A stretch of DNA of 64,000 bases from Streptomyces spinoverrucosus (lineage in GTDB: Bacteria > Actinomycetota > Actinomycetes > Streptomycetales > Streptomycetaceae), in the NCBI RefSeq assembly GCF_015712165.1, contig NZ_JADPZX010000001.1, positions 4,357,001 to 4,421,000 of the forward strand. The letters run 5' to 3'. Below the pieces are notes generated by a model. The model was not told the origin of the DNA. It did not search any database and saw only the letters and a list, made by a program, of their open reading frames with translations. The translations under genes and the position numbers were made by a program. Shown piece by piece: positions 9,400-18,039 of this stretch; position 1 is the first letter of the stretch, and each line of letters opens with the position of its first letter.

Positions 9400-9660
9400 T
9401 TGTGGTTCCTGTACAGCGGCTGCGTCGCCGTCGTGCTCTCCGTCGCGATCCGCCTCTTCGTGGGACGGACGTCGATCGGGTCACCGTTGCGTGACCCGGC
9501 CTCGCTCGCGGCCGGTGTCCCCGCGGCCATCGCTGTTTTCGCGGCGGCCGGCGCGGCAGGTGTGGAGAGCCACATCGCGCTCGGCGCGGCCCTGCTGTGG
9601 TTCACGGCCGCGATCACCAGTGCCCACTCCATCCGGGAATCCCTGCGCTCGCACAGCTGA
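9400..9660 (+). CDS. Small membrane protein
   Basis: 86 aa from a TTG start. There are two or three hydrophobic segments (about residues 3-20, 36-54, 58-74) and a short polar tail (SAHSIRESLRSHS). GAGG lies ten bases upstream of the TTG. The gene begins 37 bases after the HtrA-like gene, so it may be co-transcribed. The family is not recognised. Confidence 0.55.
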   Translation: MWFLYSGCVAVVLSVAIRLFVGRTSIGSPLRDPASLAAGVPAAIAVFAAAGAAGVESHIALGAALLWFTAAITSAHSIRESLRSHS

Positions 9661-9711
9661 CGCGTGGGGCCGGTACGCTGTACCCGCTCCGCCACAGGTG
9701 GGCGGAAGCCA

Positions 9712-9796
9712 GGTGGGTTGCCCGAGCGGCCTAAGGGAACGGTCTTGAAAACCGTCGTGGCGCGAGTCACCGTGGGTTCAAATCCCACACCCACCG
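9712..9796 (+). tRNA. tRNA-Ser(TGA)
   Basis: Complete 85-nt class II tRNA. Acceptor GGTGGGT pairs with ACCCACC. The anticodon stem is ACGGT/ACCGT with loop CTTGAAA (anticodon TGA), there is a long variable arm, and the T arm is GTGGG TTCAAAT CCCAC. CCA is not encoded. Its 3' half is the attachment site of the integrative elements that follow. Confidence 0.97.
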
Positions 9797-9797
9797 C
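9741..9797 (+). repeat. Attachment site copy 1 (attL within tRNA-Ser)
   Basis: Sequence from the anticodon stem to the end of the tRNA, starting GGTCTTGAAAACCGTCGTGG and ending CACACCCACCGC. It recurs at 22072, 30987 and 33623. This copy completes the functional tRNA. Confidence 0.93.
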
Positions 9798-9820
9798 GCA
9801 GGTCAGAAGCATTGCAGGTC

Positions 9821-9855
9821 AGAAGGGGTGCCCCTCCGCTGGGGGCACCCCTTCT
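9821..9855. terminator. Hairpin after tRNA-Ser and the element 1 integrase
   Basis: AGAAGGGGTGCCCC (9821-9834) pairs perfectly with GGGGCACCCCTTCT (9842-9855) across a 7-nt loop. It lies between the tRNA and the 3' end of the convergent integrase gene and can serve both. A 12-bp direct repeat, GCAGGTCAGAAG (9798-9809, 9814-9825), precedes it. Confidence 0.75.
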
Positions 9856-9931
9856 GCGTTCACCCTGTCTCACCCTGACTCGCCCGCATCCCGGGCTTGA
9901 CCAGCGCGTGCGGCCAACCTGCGGCCAGGAT

Positions 9932-11308
9932 TCACGGTTCCTCTGACTCGCCTTCCTGCTCCGCCAACCCCTGCTCGATCAGGGCGTTCATCCTGGCTTC
10001 CTCGCCGTCCAGCACCTTGGCGTAGTAGCGCTGAAGCACGGCGACGCTCTGACCCGCGCGCCGGGCGGTCTCGGCAAGGCTGACCCCGGAGCGGAGCCAG
10101 AACGACACACAGGCGTGGCGCAGGTCGTACGGGATGGCGGCCAGCGGAGAGGCCACCTGCGTGGCGGTGAGCGCCTTCTTGCGAGCCTCCTTCCACACCG
10201 CGCCGTACTCCTGCGACCGGATGGGCCCACCCCGCACGGCACTGAACAGTTGCCCTTCGGACGTGGTGCCGAACGCTTCGAGGTGGGACCGCAGGATGGC
10301 CACCAGTACCGGCGGGATGGGTACGGGTCGGACTGCCTGGCGGGCCCGATGCTTGAGCTGCCGCTCTTCGTACGGCTTGCCGTCGTCGGTCCAGGCGGAT
10401 CCCACCTGCGGCCGGGCGCCAGCGAGCATGAGCCGCCCCCAGCCTTCTGTGGGGAGTTCGCACTGCTCAGCGCTGAGCATGGACACCTCCTCCGGCCGCA
10501 TGGCGGCGTAGTAGATGCATGCGTAGAACGCGACCAGGTGGGCGCCGCGCTGCCCCTGCGCGCGGACTGCGTCCAGGAGTGCCCGTGCCTGCGCCGGGGT
10601 GGCCACGCTGCGCACGTCCAGCTCTTCCACTGCTTTGGGCGTCTCCCAGTGCACGCGGTGTAGTGGGTTGCCGGGCAACAGTTCCTGTTCCACGGCGAGG
10701 CGAAGGCAGTTGCTGAGCACCGCGCGGCGACGCCGGAAGGTGTTGGCTGCGGCTGCCTTGCCGTTCTTGCGCTTGGCCAGGGCTTCCAGCACCATGCGCA
10801 CGCGCTTCGCGCTGTCCAGGTCGATGACGGCCGGCGCGTTGCGTGCCACCCATGCCAACGCCTTGGCCTCCGCTTCGGGCGGCTCCTGGTCCTGGCGTCC
10901 GGCGTTGAATCCCCACTGGTAGAGCGCCCGGCGCAAGAGGTCGTCCCCCGGGCGTCCCTTCCCGTCCGGGCACAGCGCCATCGTGGCGATGGTCAGGCTC
11001 TCTGCGATGCTCGCCCGGTGCTTTGCTGCGGCAGTCGGCCATTTGCGCGCGGCGTGCGCGCGGGCATGGGCGTACCAACTCGTGCGGTTCCGCTCCCGGA
11101 GCTCCGACACGGGGAGGCCGGTTTCGGTGTCGAACGGTTCGCCTTTACGGGCCGCAGTCAACAGTTCCGCGCGGCGAGCGTCGGCGAGCGTCTTGGTAGC
11201 GAACCTCTCCGGAAACTCCGTCCCGGCGACCTGCCAGCGCAGTTGGTACGGAGCCGCCTTGCTCGGACGCTTCCGGACGCTCCAAATGCGCACGTCATAG
11301 CTGTGCAT
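9932..11308 (-). CDS. int: Tyrosine recombinase (integrase) of element 1
   Basis: 458-aa phage-type integrase that recombines attP with the tRNA-Ser attB. An N-terminal arm-binding region and core-binding domain are followed by a catalytic domain with Arg271 (AAMRPEEV), the box II pair Arg397-His398 (YDLRHACVS) and the nucleophile region QRYYAKVL (Tyr428/429). The usual GHS motif reads AGQS. The ATG at 11308 (MHSYDVRIWS) follows GAGGAGAACA and is preferred to an upstream extension. It reads toward the tRNA. The broken integrase at 31135-31700 is a clear relative. Confidence 0.9.
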   Translation of the reverse strand: MHSYDVRIWSVRKRPSKAAPYQLRWQVAGTEFPERFATKTLADARRAELLTAARKGEPFDTETGLPVSELRERNRTSWYAHARAHAARKWPTAAAKHRASIAESLTIATMALCPDGKGRPGDDLLRRALYQWGFNAGRQDQEPPEAEAKALAWVARNAPAVIDLDSAKRVRMVLEALAKRKNGKAAAANTFRRRRAVLSNCLRLAVEQELLPGNPLHRVHWETPKAVEELDVRSVATPAQARALLDAVRAQGQRGAHLVAFYACIYYAAMRPEEVSMLSAEQCELPTEGWGRLMLAGARPQVGSAWTDDGKPYEERQLKHRARQAVRPVPIPPVLVAILRSHLEAFGTTSEGQLFSAVRGGPIRSQEYGAVWKEARKKALTATQVASPLAAIPYDLRHACVSFWLRSGVSLAETARRAGQSVAVLQRYYAKVLDGEEARMNALIEQGLAEQEGESEEP

Positions 11309-11367
11309 TGTTCTCCTCACGGAGATGGGACCCGCCGTACGGCGGGCCCCATCGGGTCGGTCAGCGG

Positions 11368-11553
11368 TCAGGCGGCGATCTCGTGCTTGGCCCACCACGC
11401 GTCCAAGTCACTGCGACGGCATCGGATCTGGCCGTTCGGCAGCTTTATGAGCCTTGGCGCCTTGCCTCGGGCGCGCATCCGGTAGAAGGCGGCGCGGCTC
11501 ATCTCGATCTCTTCGAGGACTTCGGGGAGCTTGAGCATCCGGGGGCTGGCCAT
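11368..11553 (-). CDS. xis: Excisionase/AlpA-like helix-turn-helix protein
   Basis: 61 aa with an MerR/AlpA-type winged helix: LPEVLEEIEMSRAAFYRM, RARGKAPRLIKLPNGQ, and the C-terminal RRSDLDAWWAKHE. Such proteins direct excision together with the integrase. The ATG at 11553 is used because GAGGAG lies eight bases upstream. It is followed 59 bases later by the integrase start on the same strand, the usual xis-int order. Confidence 0.85.
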   Translation of the reverse strand: MASPRMLKLPEVLEEIEMSRAAFYRMRARGKAPRLIKLPNGQIRCRRSDLDAWWAKHEIAA

Positions 11554-11657
11554 TCGGTGGCTCCTCAGTAGTCGGGGTGACTTCAAGTGCCATTGGCTGA
11601 GCGCAGGTGGACTTCGGGACTTGTCGAATGCCTGCGTGTGTCCGAGGTGCGGATTTC

Positions 11658-11866
11658 TGCGTCACCTGCGTCATCTGCGTCATTCGCTGCTCTGGCCTGC
11701 GATTTCGCGGTGACGCAGAACGGTGGGGGTGCGTCACCGGTGACACAGACCTGCGTCATTGGGTGACGCAGGTGACGCGGGGTGACGCAGGAATCGGCCG
11801 TCTGCGTCACCCGCCTTTCGGCAGGTCACCGACCGTTTTCGGGGCCCGGGTGACGCAGGTGACGCA
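11658..11866. repeat. Iteron-like cluster of TGACGCA heptamers
   Basis: About a dozen copies of TGACGCA or its complement TGCGTCA lie within about 210 bp, in both orientations. Examples start at 11658, 11667, 11676 (9-bp spacing), 11711, 11730, 11752, 11764, 11802, 11851 and 11860, with near-copies around 11773 and 11783. The cluster sits in a 490-bp gene-free stretch between xis and the helicase gene. It is a candidate replication origin or a transfer (clt-type) recognition array. Confidence 0.85.
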
Positions 11867-12045
11867 GCGCCTTCCTACTTAGGACAAAGAGGGGGTGGTG
11901 TCTGTTGTGGTGCGCGGCTCAGAGAGTGAAAGAAGGAGCCGCTTCGCGGCGCGTCCCTCGCAGGGCGGCGCCGCCGCCGAACAGCAAGAGGAGCACCCGG
12001 GCGCCGGTGCTCCTCTTGCTTGTGAGCGGTCGTGGTGCCGTGCGG

Positions 12046-13524
12046 TCAGAAGGCCGCTTCCTGCTCGGACGCTGGCGGTGCGGCGCCCGGACGCGCGATC
12101 TCGATGTAGCGGGAGGCGTTGGTGCGCCCCCAGTCGATGAGGACGCCCCGGGCCGCGAGGGTGGGCTGAAGCCGCTTGAGGCGGTCAGAGAGCACCTTGC
12201 CCGTGGTCGGCCACCCTTTCGGCAGGGGGCGAAAGTCCTCGCCGGTGTAGAGGCCGGTGAGGCAGTGCAGCCATTCGGCGGACGTCATCCGCTGCTCGGT
12301 GCCGGGTTCCGTGCCGGCGGCGTGCTTGAGCACCGTCTGTGCCAACAGGTCGCCCTCGATGACGTCGTCGTTGAGGTCGTCCAGGCTGGCCCGGTAGGCG
12401 GCGAGAGCTCCCAGGCCGGTGGCCGCGTCGAGCTGCGCGCACAGGTGCGCGAAGTCGGCCATGCGCAGGTCGGTCGGGATGTCCGCCTCCGCCGCCCGCA
12501 CCTGCACGGTGAGGTCCAGGAGCGAGCCGAGGATGACGGGCAGCACTTCGGCGAAGTCGGACCACAGTTCCGCCTCGGTGCGCCGCACCCGGGGGCGTTC
12601 CAGGCGCAGGGGCAGGAGCCGTTCGGCGAGGTCGGGCCGGATCACGCCGACGTCGATGCCGGTCAGGAGCAGGGGGCGGCGGTAGCCGATGCGGAAGACG
12701 TCCCCGTCGGTGAACAGCGCGCGCTTGACGTTCTCGGCGCCGGTCACGATGCAGCACATCGCGTCGGACAGTTCCGGGGTCATGTGGGAGAGGTTGTCCA
12801 GGGCGGTGACCCAGCCGGCCGCCACCGCCGTGATCAGGTTCTCCTCGTCCTTGGGGGCCCGGCGCAGGTCCCCGGTCATGCCCTCGATGATCCGCACGAG
12901 CATCCGGCCGCCGGTGGACTTGCCGGCGCCCTGCGGTCCGGTGAGGAACGGGGCCGGGACGGGCACGGTCGGCCCAAGACAGCCGATGAGCCACGCAATG
13001 GCCAGACACTCCGTTTCGGCGGTGGCGAAGTTGCAGAGCCGCATCAGCAGATCGATGCCCTTGCCGTCGGTGTCCTTGACCGGCAACGGCAACTCACCCG
13101 TGAGCTGAGTACGGCGCCAGCAGACCTCCTGCGGGTCCGGGGTACGGATGTCCCAGCCGGTGGGGTGGATACGCACGGACTGCCCGTCGTCGCGCCCGAG
13201 GTCCAGCCAGGTGGCCCCGTCGTAGCCGGGGGCGACGCGGATGTGGACCGGCTGTACGTCCTCGGTCAGTGCGAGTGCTTCGATCAAGTCCAGCGCCTCC
13301 TTCATGGCGGTGCCGTTGAACACGCCGATGCCGTCGCGGAAGAGTCCGACCATGAGTTCCTGCCGGTGGCTTCCCGTCGTGCCCTGGGACCGGATGGGGC
13401 GGGCCACGGGGTGGCCGTTGCGCTGCGCGTACACGGTGCCGTCGGCGGTGCGGAAGTACCGGAAGTGCGCCTGCGCGTAGTCGGTGATGACTTCGCGGGC
13501 GGGGTTCTTGTCGTCGTCGGACAT
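12046..13524 (-). CDS. Replication helicase/ATPase of element 1
   Basis: 492 aa. The N-terminal part resembles phage/plasmid primase-associated proteins. The ATPase core has Walker A GPQGAGKS (about residues 195-202), a Walker B-like ALDNLSH, and downstream GIDVGVIRPDLAERLLPL typical of DnaB-like/D5-type helicases linked to prim-pols. The ATG at 13524 (MSDDDKNPAR) lies two bases after the Prim-Pol stop, implying translational coupling. It probably unwinds the element's origin. A longer upstream frame is the Prim-Pol gene read out of frame. Confidence 0.82.
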   Translation of the reverse strand: MSDDDKNPAREVITDYAQAHFRYFRTADGTVYAQRNGHPVARPIRSQGTTGSHRQELMVGLFRDGIGVFNGTAMKEALDLIEALALTEDVQPVHIRVAPGYDGATWLDLGRDDGQSVRIHPTGWDIRTPDPQEVCWRRTQLTGELPLPVKDTDGKGIDLLMRLCNFATAETECLAIAWLIGCLGPTVPVPAPFLTGPQGAGKSTGGRMLVRIIEGMTGDLRRAPKDEENLITAVAAGWVTALDNLSHMTPELSDAMCCIVTGAENVKRALFTDGDVFRIGYRRPLLLTGIDVGVIRPDLAERLLPLRLERPRVRRTEAELWSDFAEVLPVILGSLLDLTVQVRAAEADIPTDLRMADFAHLCAQLDAATGLGALAAYRASLDDLNDDVIEGDLLAQTVLKHAAGTEPGTEQRMTSAEWLHCLTGLYTGEDFRPLPKGWPTTGKVLSDRLKRLQPTLAARGVLIDWGRTNASRYIEIARPGAAPPASEQEAAF

Positions 13525-13526
13525 GG

Positions 13527-14417
13527 TCACAACCCCAATGCGGTGCGGGCGTTGGTCCACGCGTCCGTGCAGTGCCGGGCCGTCTCGCCCTTGGTCTGGG
13601 CGGCGGTGAACAGCCGGGCGACGTGGGCGTCGGTGAGGCAGCCGCACCGGCCGTGCGTGGACAGCACCGCCAGGAACGTCCCGTAGACGGTGGCGTGGAT
13701 CGCGCTGCGGGCGGCGGTGATGCGCTGCTCGGCCATGGCGATGCCGCGTTCCAGGAAGACGGGCGTGCGGTGCGGGCACTGCCCGCCGCCGGACCGCGTG
13801 GACAAGCCAGCGTGCGGTACAGGCCGGGCCGGGGAGGGCGTCTTGGCGGCCAGGGCGCGCACGGTGTCCGGCAGGTCGACCATGCGGCCGGTGCCGGGAC
13901 CGAGGTAGCGGGCGTAGGACATGGACGACTTGACGTCGACACCGGGACGCACCTTGTTGCGGGAGGTCATGGCGCCCCGGTAGATCCAGTGCTCACCGCG
14001 TGTCGTCGGCACGGTCCGTGTGGCGGGCAGGGTCTGGCGGGCCCATGAGATGGCGTCCGCGTCGTCCAGGTCGACCACGGTCAGCCCGGCGCCGCCGGGG
14101 TGGTAGCCGACGCACACCGCGCGGCGCCAGGCCGCCGCCCACGGGGGCGAGACGATGACGGCCGGGTCGGTGGTGGCGGCGGCCCATGCGTGGCAGACGT
14201 CGGGGCAGTCGCAGACGCCCGGGGTCTTCATGTTCGGCCGGCCGCCGCACGCGTTGTCCGCGCAGGTGGGGCAGTTGCCGAACGGCACCTTGCCCCGGCG
14301 CAGGGGCAGCACGGGCACGCCGGACGCGGCGAGGCTCAGCGCGGTGTGCCGGGGGTAGGGCGTCTCGCTCATGCCGCACCCGGCGGACACTCGCCGGAAG
14401 TCGGTGGGTTGCGTCAT
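13527..14417 (-). CDS. Bifunctional DNA primase/polymerase (Prim-Pol), element 1 Rep
   Basis: 296 aa of the archaeo-eukaryotic primase superfamily. It has a cysteine cluster CPTCADNACGGRP, the metal motif TVVDLDDADA (DxD), TTRGEHWIYRG as the sugar/template strand, and GVDVKSSMSYARYLGPG. A helical C-terminus follows. Primes and extends DNA for element replication, working with the helicase next door. The ATG at 14417 follows GGAG at ten bases. An ATG at 14372 has no ribosome-binding site. Confidence 0.87.
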   Translation of the reverse strand: MTQPTDFRRVSAGCGMSETPYPRHTALSLAASGVPVLPLRRGKVPFGNCPTCADNACGGRPNMKTPGVCDCPDVCHAWAAATTDPAVIVSPPWAAAWRRAVCVGYHPGGAGLTVVDLDDADAISWARQTLPATRTVPTTRGEHWIYRGAMTSRNKVRPGVDVKSSMSYARYLGPGTGRMVDLPDTVRALAAKTPSPARPVPHAGLSTRSGGGQCPHRTPVFLERGIAMAEQRITAARSAIHATVYGTFLAVLSTHGRCGCLTDAHVARLFTAAQTKGETARHCTDAWTNARTALGL

Positions 14418-14505
14418 GCTGGGGTATCTCCAGTTCCTCGATGGGTTCTGGGTTTGCAAGGGCGGCCCCGGTTCTTGGCGGAATGGGGGGCCGCCCTTGG
14501 CGTAG

Positions 14506-14796
14506 CTAGAAGGGCGGTTCGTCGCTGTAGCCGTGGGGCCCCCACGGGTCGGCGTCACGGCGGAACCGGTGCAGCCAGCGGGGCAGGCCGGGGAGGGGCA
14601 AGAGCAGCCAGCGGCGGGACTCGTGCCAACAGGTGCAGGGCTCCCAGTCGGTGCCGGCGTACTCGCCGGTGTCGTAGTCGCCGTAGTCGTGCTCGATGCC
14701 GCCCCATCCGTCGCAGTCGGGGCAGTCGGGGCGGGGCGTGTCGGTCAAGATCAGCGAGTTGCGGGGCAACGCGGTGCGCTGGATACGCAGTCGCAC
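14506..14796 (-). CDS. Small zinc-binding protein of element 1
   Basis: 96 aa from a GTG start with GGAGA eight bases upstream. It has CPDC at the N-terminal third and CTCW after an acidic DYGDYDTGEY stretch, a treble-clef or ribbon-like arrangement. An RRW/RW-rich tail (SRRWLLLPLPGLPRWLHRF) may contact membrane or DNA. Proteins like this are common AICE genes of unknown role. It lies 17 bases after the two-TM protein gene. Confidence 0.7.
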   Translation of the reverse strand: MRLRIQRTALPRNSLILTDTPRPDCPDCDGWGGIEHDYGDYDTGEYAGTDWEPCTCWHESRRWLLLPLPGLPRWLHRFRRDADPWGPHGYSDEPPF

Positions 14797-14813
14797 GGGC
14801 GGGTCTCCTTGTC

Positions 14814-15278
14814 TCAGCCGTGGAAGTGGTTGCGCTTAAACGTCGCCTTGCGGATGTTCACGGTCGTGCCGCCCTGGTGGCCGCTCGCGCTGAAGAGCTG
14901 CACGGCGATCCATCCGCCGAAGATGACGGCTGCCAGGATGATCAGTTGGGTGATGAACGTGGTGAGCGCGGCGATGAACGAGGTGAGCAGGATCAGCCCG
15001 CCGCACACCGCGAGGAACCCGACACCCCCGAGGGCGACGTTCACGGCCGTCCGCGAGACGGCCGGCTTGACCACGACCGGCTCGGGCTGGACGGGGTTGA
15101 TGGCGTAGCCGGTGACGACGCGGCCGTCCGGCAGGACGATGCTCGCCACCGCCGGAACACTGCCGGGCTGCACCGGCACGAGGGGTGCCGACACGGCCAC
15201 GGTGGGCGGGAGCGGGGTGGGCTGGTGGACTTCCACGGCCCGCTGTGCGGGCACGTGCGGGGTGTGGTCGGGGTACAT
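14814..15278 (-). CDS. Two-helix membrane protein, possible spread protein
   Basis: 154 aa. A Pro/Val-rich cytoplasmic N-terminus (about 1-75) precedes two transmembrane segments (about 82-105 and 110-130) and a short basic tail (NIRKATFKRNHFHG). AAGGGA precedes the ATG by six bases. It lies downstream of the translocase gene, where spread (Spd) genes usually lie. Inference from topology and location only. Confidence 0.7.
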   Translation of the reverse strand: MYPDHTPHVPAQRAVEVHQPTPLPPTVAVSAPLVPVQPGSVPAVASIVLPDGRVVTGYAINPVQPEPVVVKPAVSRTAVNVALGGVGFLAVCGGLILLTSFIAALTTFITQLIILAAVIFGGWIAVQLFSASGHQGGTTVNIRKATFKRNHFHG

Positions 15279-15419
15279 TCGGAATCCCTTCCGGTACTCG
15301 GCCGGGGAGGTGGAAGCACCCCGTTCGGGGTGCCGTGTGGAGGGGTGTTTCGGGGGTCTGAGCAGGGCGCCTCCCCGCCTCCCTGAAACGATGTTTGTGC
15401 TGATCAGTACGGGGAGGCG

Positions 15420-15463
15420 GGCCCGGGGAGGGGATTGGGGAGTTCTCCCCGCCTCCCCGGGCC
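15420..15463 (-). terminator. Strong G/C hairpin downstream of the translocase gene
   Basis: GGCCCGGGGAGG (15420-15431) pairs perfectly with CCTCCCCGGGCC (15452-15463), and a second inner hairpin (GGGGAGTTCTCCCC) lies in the loop. Additional copies of GGGAGGCGG/CCGCCTCCC lie at about 15371-15420. It could end the tra transcript or attenuate the genes after it. A transfer-site role is also possible. Confidence 0.6.
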
Positions 15464-15482
15464 GGACCCTCGTTCCTCCCCG

Positions 15483-17609
15483 CTACTGGGAGGCGGAAGC
15501 GGAACCGTCGGCGTCGCGGTTGGCGAGGGCGCGGGCCACGTCGTCGCGGCGCACGACCATGACCCCGTGGGACTTCTTCGGCTCCTCGCCGTGTTCCTCC
15601 AGCAGCCGCTTCAGGCGGACGTTGTTCCACTCGCGGTAGACGGCCGTGTCGAGCGCGTGCAGCCGCTTCAGCACCTCATCGGTGCGCATCCGGGCCGCGT
15701 CGCCGATGACGGCCGCCACGTCGGCGAGCGCATCGCGCTCCTCGGTGCGGTCGATGGCGTGCAGGGTGGCCACTCCGTCGCGCAGGGCCTTGGCCCGGGC
15801 GGCGATCTCGGCGGCCGGCTCGTCGTCGATGAAGTGCGTGCGCACGGTGATGGAGGACTGGCCGGCGGGGATGGCGATGCCGTCGGAGGCGACCACGAGG
15901 GTGCCCTTGTCCAGTCCCTGGCGCAGCAGGTGCGGTGCGGCGCCGGCGTTGACGGCCTTGGCTCCGAGCGCCATCTCAGCCTGGGATTCCGTGCCGACCA
16001 CGAGGGATGCGCGGGTGTGGGCGCCCTCGCGGACCAGCTTGGGAAGGTTCTGGTCGGTGGGGTCCTGCGTGCCCTGCCACATCAGCACGTCGACCGCACG
16101 GCCCTGATTGTGGATCTCGCGCACCGCCATGAAATAGCGGGAGGTGGCCTTGGCGCCGCCGTAGGGGCGGCCGTCCTCGCCCTTGGCCGGGCACATGAAC
16201 GCCTTCTGCGCCTCATCGACCAGCACGATCAGCGGCGGGAAGACGAGGGAGGGGTCCTTACGCACCGCCTCGATGCGCCGGTTCATCTCCTCCACCGCGT
16301 CCTCAACCATCTCGGTCGCCTGAATGCAGTGGCTGTCCGAGGGGCCCTCGATCAGGACCTTGGCGATGCCGTCGAACGGTGCCCAGTCACCGACGCCCTT
16401 CAGGTCGGCAATCCAGAACTGCACCGTCCTATCCAGGGCCAGCCACAGGGCGAGCGCCCGCAGGGCGGCGGTCTTGCCCTGGTTGGACAGGCCCGTGACC
16501 AGCAGGTGGCGCTGATACACGCTCAGCTCCGCCGCGTCCCCGCGCAGGTCCTGGCCCCATGGGGCCCGACCGGTCTTGTAGTTCGCGGTCAGTGTCTCGT
16601 CGGTGACCAGCGGGGACGGGCCGATCGGTTCGTCCAAGGCGCCGGAGTCGGCGATCCACAGCCGCACGGTGCGCGCGGCCTCGGGGATGGTGATGAACAC
16701 CTCGTGCTCGTGCCGGGTCAGGTTCTCGGCGAGCTTGCGTCGCTTGTTCTGCACCTCGTTCGTGGCCACCCCGGAGGGAAGGGTGACGTCGACTTCCACG
16801 CCGCATCCGGCGATCCGGATGGGACCGAGCATGGAGGCGCCGGCGTCGCCCATCTCCTTGATGGCCCGGGCCAGGGCGGGCACGCCGAGGTCGCGTAGGG
16901 CCTTGACCACGATGGACGGGGTGATCGGCTCACCCTCGCCGTTACGGACGTTGGCGGGCAGGGCCCAGGCGGGGGCTGCGTGCTGCTTGCGGCCGACCGA
17001 CCACAGGGCGAGCAGGGCGAGGAACGGGCCGATGGTGAGCGCCGGGCCCCACACGATCTGCACAATGCGGATGAGCAGGGCGATGAAGTCGATGGTTGCC
17101 GACAGGGGGGTGATGACGTCGCTGATCTGGCCGGTGTTGATGGCCATGACGACGCCGAGGGCGACCAGGACGCCGATGCTCATGCCGGCGCCGACGGCCA
17201 CGCCCTTGGCGGCCTCCACGGGCGAGTGGAGGAGGTCCATGCGGCGGTGGTGGCGGGCGGCGCGGAAGCGCTGCAACCGCTCCTCCCACTCCTCGGCTGT
17301 TTCCAGGTTTCCCGCGGCTTCTGCTGCCCGGATCATCCGCTCGTACCGGGAGCCGGTGCGGCCGTCCCAGGTGCGGCGGGCCACGATCAGGCCACCGTTG
17401 AACGTGTAGGAGGCGTGCCGGGCCACCGCCCGCCCCGTCGACCGCGTGCGCTCGTGTGTGACGGCCGTCTTCACAGCGCGGCCGGAGCGGACCCACAGCG
17501 GCACGGGCCGCGCGGGCGGCGCGTCCGGTACGACCGTGAGCACGGTGGGGGTGGTGTCGGGGGTCGGGGGGTCGGTGGGCTTGTGGAGGTGGACGACGTT
17601 CTCAGACAT
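15483..17609 (-). CDS. traB: FtsK/SpoIIIE-type conjugal DNA translocase (TraB/TraSA-like), element 1
   Basis: 708 aa. The cytoplasmic N-terminus has basic segments and two to three transmembrane helices (about residues 136-157, 168-190, 195-212). The motor domain has Walker A GLSNQGKTA (about 372-380) and Walker B LIVLVDEAQ (about 459-467). A C-terminal region after residue 610 ends in a helix-turn-helix-like segment (ALDTAVYREWNNVRLKRLL). This class pumps double-stranded DNA between mycelia. CAGGAG precedes the ATG by ten bases. It is unrelated in detail to the shorter translocase of element 2. Confidence 0.9.
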   Translation of the reverse strand: MSENVVHLHKPTDPPTPDTTPTVLTVVPDAPPARPVPLWVRSGRAVKTAVTHERTRSTGRAVARHASYTFNGGLIVARRTWDGRTGSRYERMIRAAEAAGNLETAEEWEERLQRFRAARHHRRMDLLHSPVEAAKGVAVGAGMSIGVLVALGVVMAINTGQISDVITPLSATIDFIALLIRIVQIVWGPALTIGPFLALLALWSVGRKQHAAPAWALPANVRNGEGEPITPSIVVKALRDLGVPALARAIKEMGDAGASMLGPIRIAGCGVEVDVTLPSGVATNEVQNKRRKLAENLTRHEHEVFITIPEAARTVRLWIADSGALDEPIGPSPLVTDETLTANYKTGRAPWGQDLRGDAAELSVYQRHLLVTGLSNQGKTAALRALALWLALDRTVQFWIADLKGVGDWAPFDGIAKVLIEGPSDSHCIQATEMVEDAVEEMNRRIEAVRKDPSLVFPPLIVLVDEAQKAFMCPAKGEDGRPYGGAKATSRYFMAVREIHNQGRAVDVLMWQGTQDPTDQNLPKLVREGAHTRASLVVGTESQAEMALGAKAVNAGAAPHLLRQGLDKGTLVVASDGIAIPAGQSSITVRTHFIDDEPAAEIAARAKALRDGVATLHAIDRTEERDALADVAAVIGDAARMRTDEVLKRLHALDTAVYREWNNVRLKRLLEEHGEEPKKSHGVMVVRRDDVARALANRDADGSASASQ

Positions 17610-17708
17610 GCTGGAAGTGCTCCTGACTGCCCCAACAGGGCGGGACTGAGGGAGAGCCGGGGTGGCCGTGTCCGTGGAAAGTCCCGGCCACCCCGGTGTG
17701 ATGGCTGG

Positions 17709-18026
17709 TCAGAACCAGCCGGACGACTTCTTCTTGGCCTTTTCGCGGGCGGCCTCGGTGATGAGCCGCTGCCGCTCGCTGTGCAGGGCGTTCAGTTCCG
17801 CGTTCAGCCGGATCTCGGCAGAGCTGCCGGTGGCGTCCATGCGCTGCTCTTCACGGCCTGCGCTACGGCCCCGGGCCACCTTGTAGGCGCCCCCGGCCAG
17901 GGAGCGGGCCATGGCCCGGCGCTCGCTGCCGTTCAGCGGCCACCACTCGCCCCGGCGGACTGCTTCGAGCTTCTTCGTGGTCGCCTGAATCTCTCGGTCC
18001 AGGCGACGGATATCGGCGTTGCGCAT
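17709..18026 (-). CDS. Small basic coiled-coil protein, element 1
   Basis: 105 aa, about one quarter Arg/Lys. Two helical segments with heptad character (ADIRRLDREIQATTKKLEAV and AELNALHSERQRLITEAARE) flank a central basic region. The tail is KAKKKSSGWF. GAGGAG lies upstream of the ATG. It lies between a zinc protein and the translocase, within the transfer operon. Function unknown. Confidence 0.7.
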   Translation of the reverse strand: MRNADIRRLDREIQATTKKLEAVRRGEWWPLNGSERRAMARSLAGGAYKVARGRSAGREEQRMDATGSSAEIRLNAELNALHSERQRLITEAAREKAKKKSSGWF

Positions 18027-18039
18027 GGTCAGCTACTCC

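Noticed and set aside
11658..11866. CRISPR array
   Set aside because: The repeat is only 7 bp, in both orientations and without uniform spacers. No cas genes are in the window.
13525..13779. N-terminal extension of the element 1 helicase
   Set aside because: Overlaps the Prim-Pol gene out of frame. The coupled ATG at 13524 fits better.
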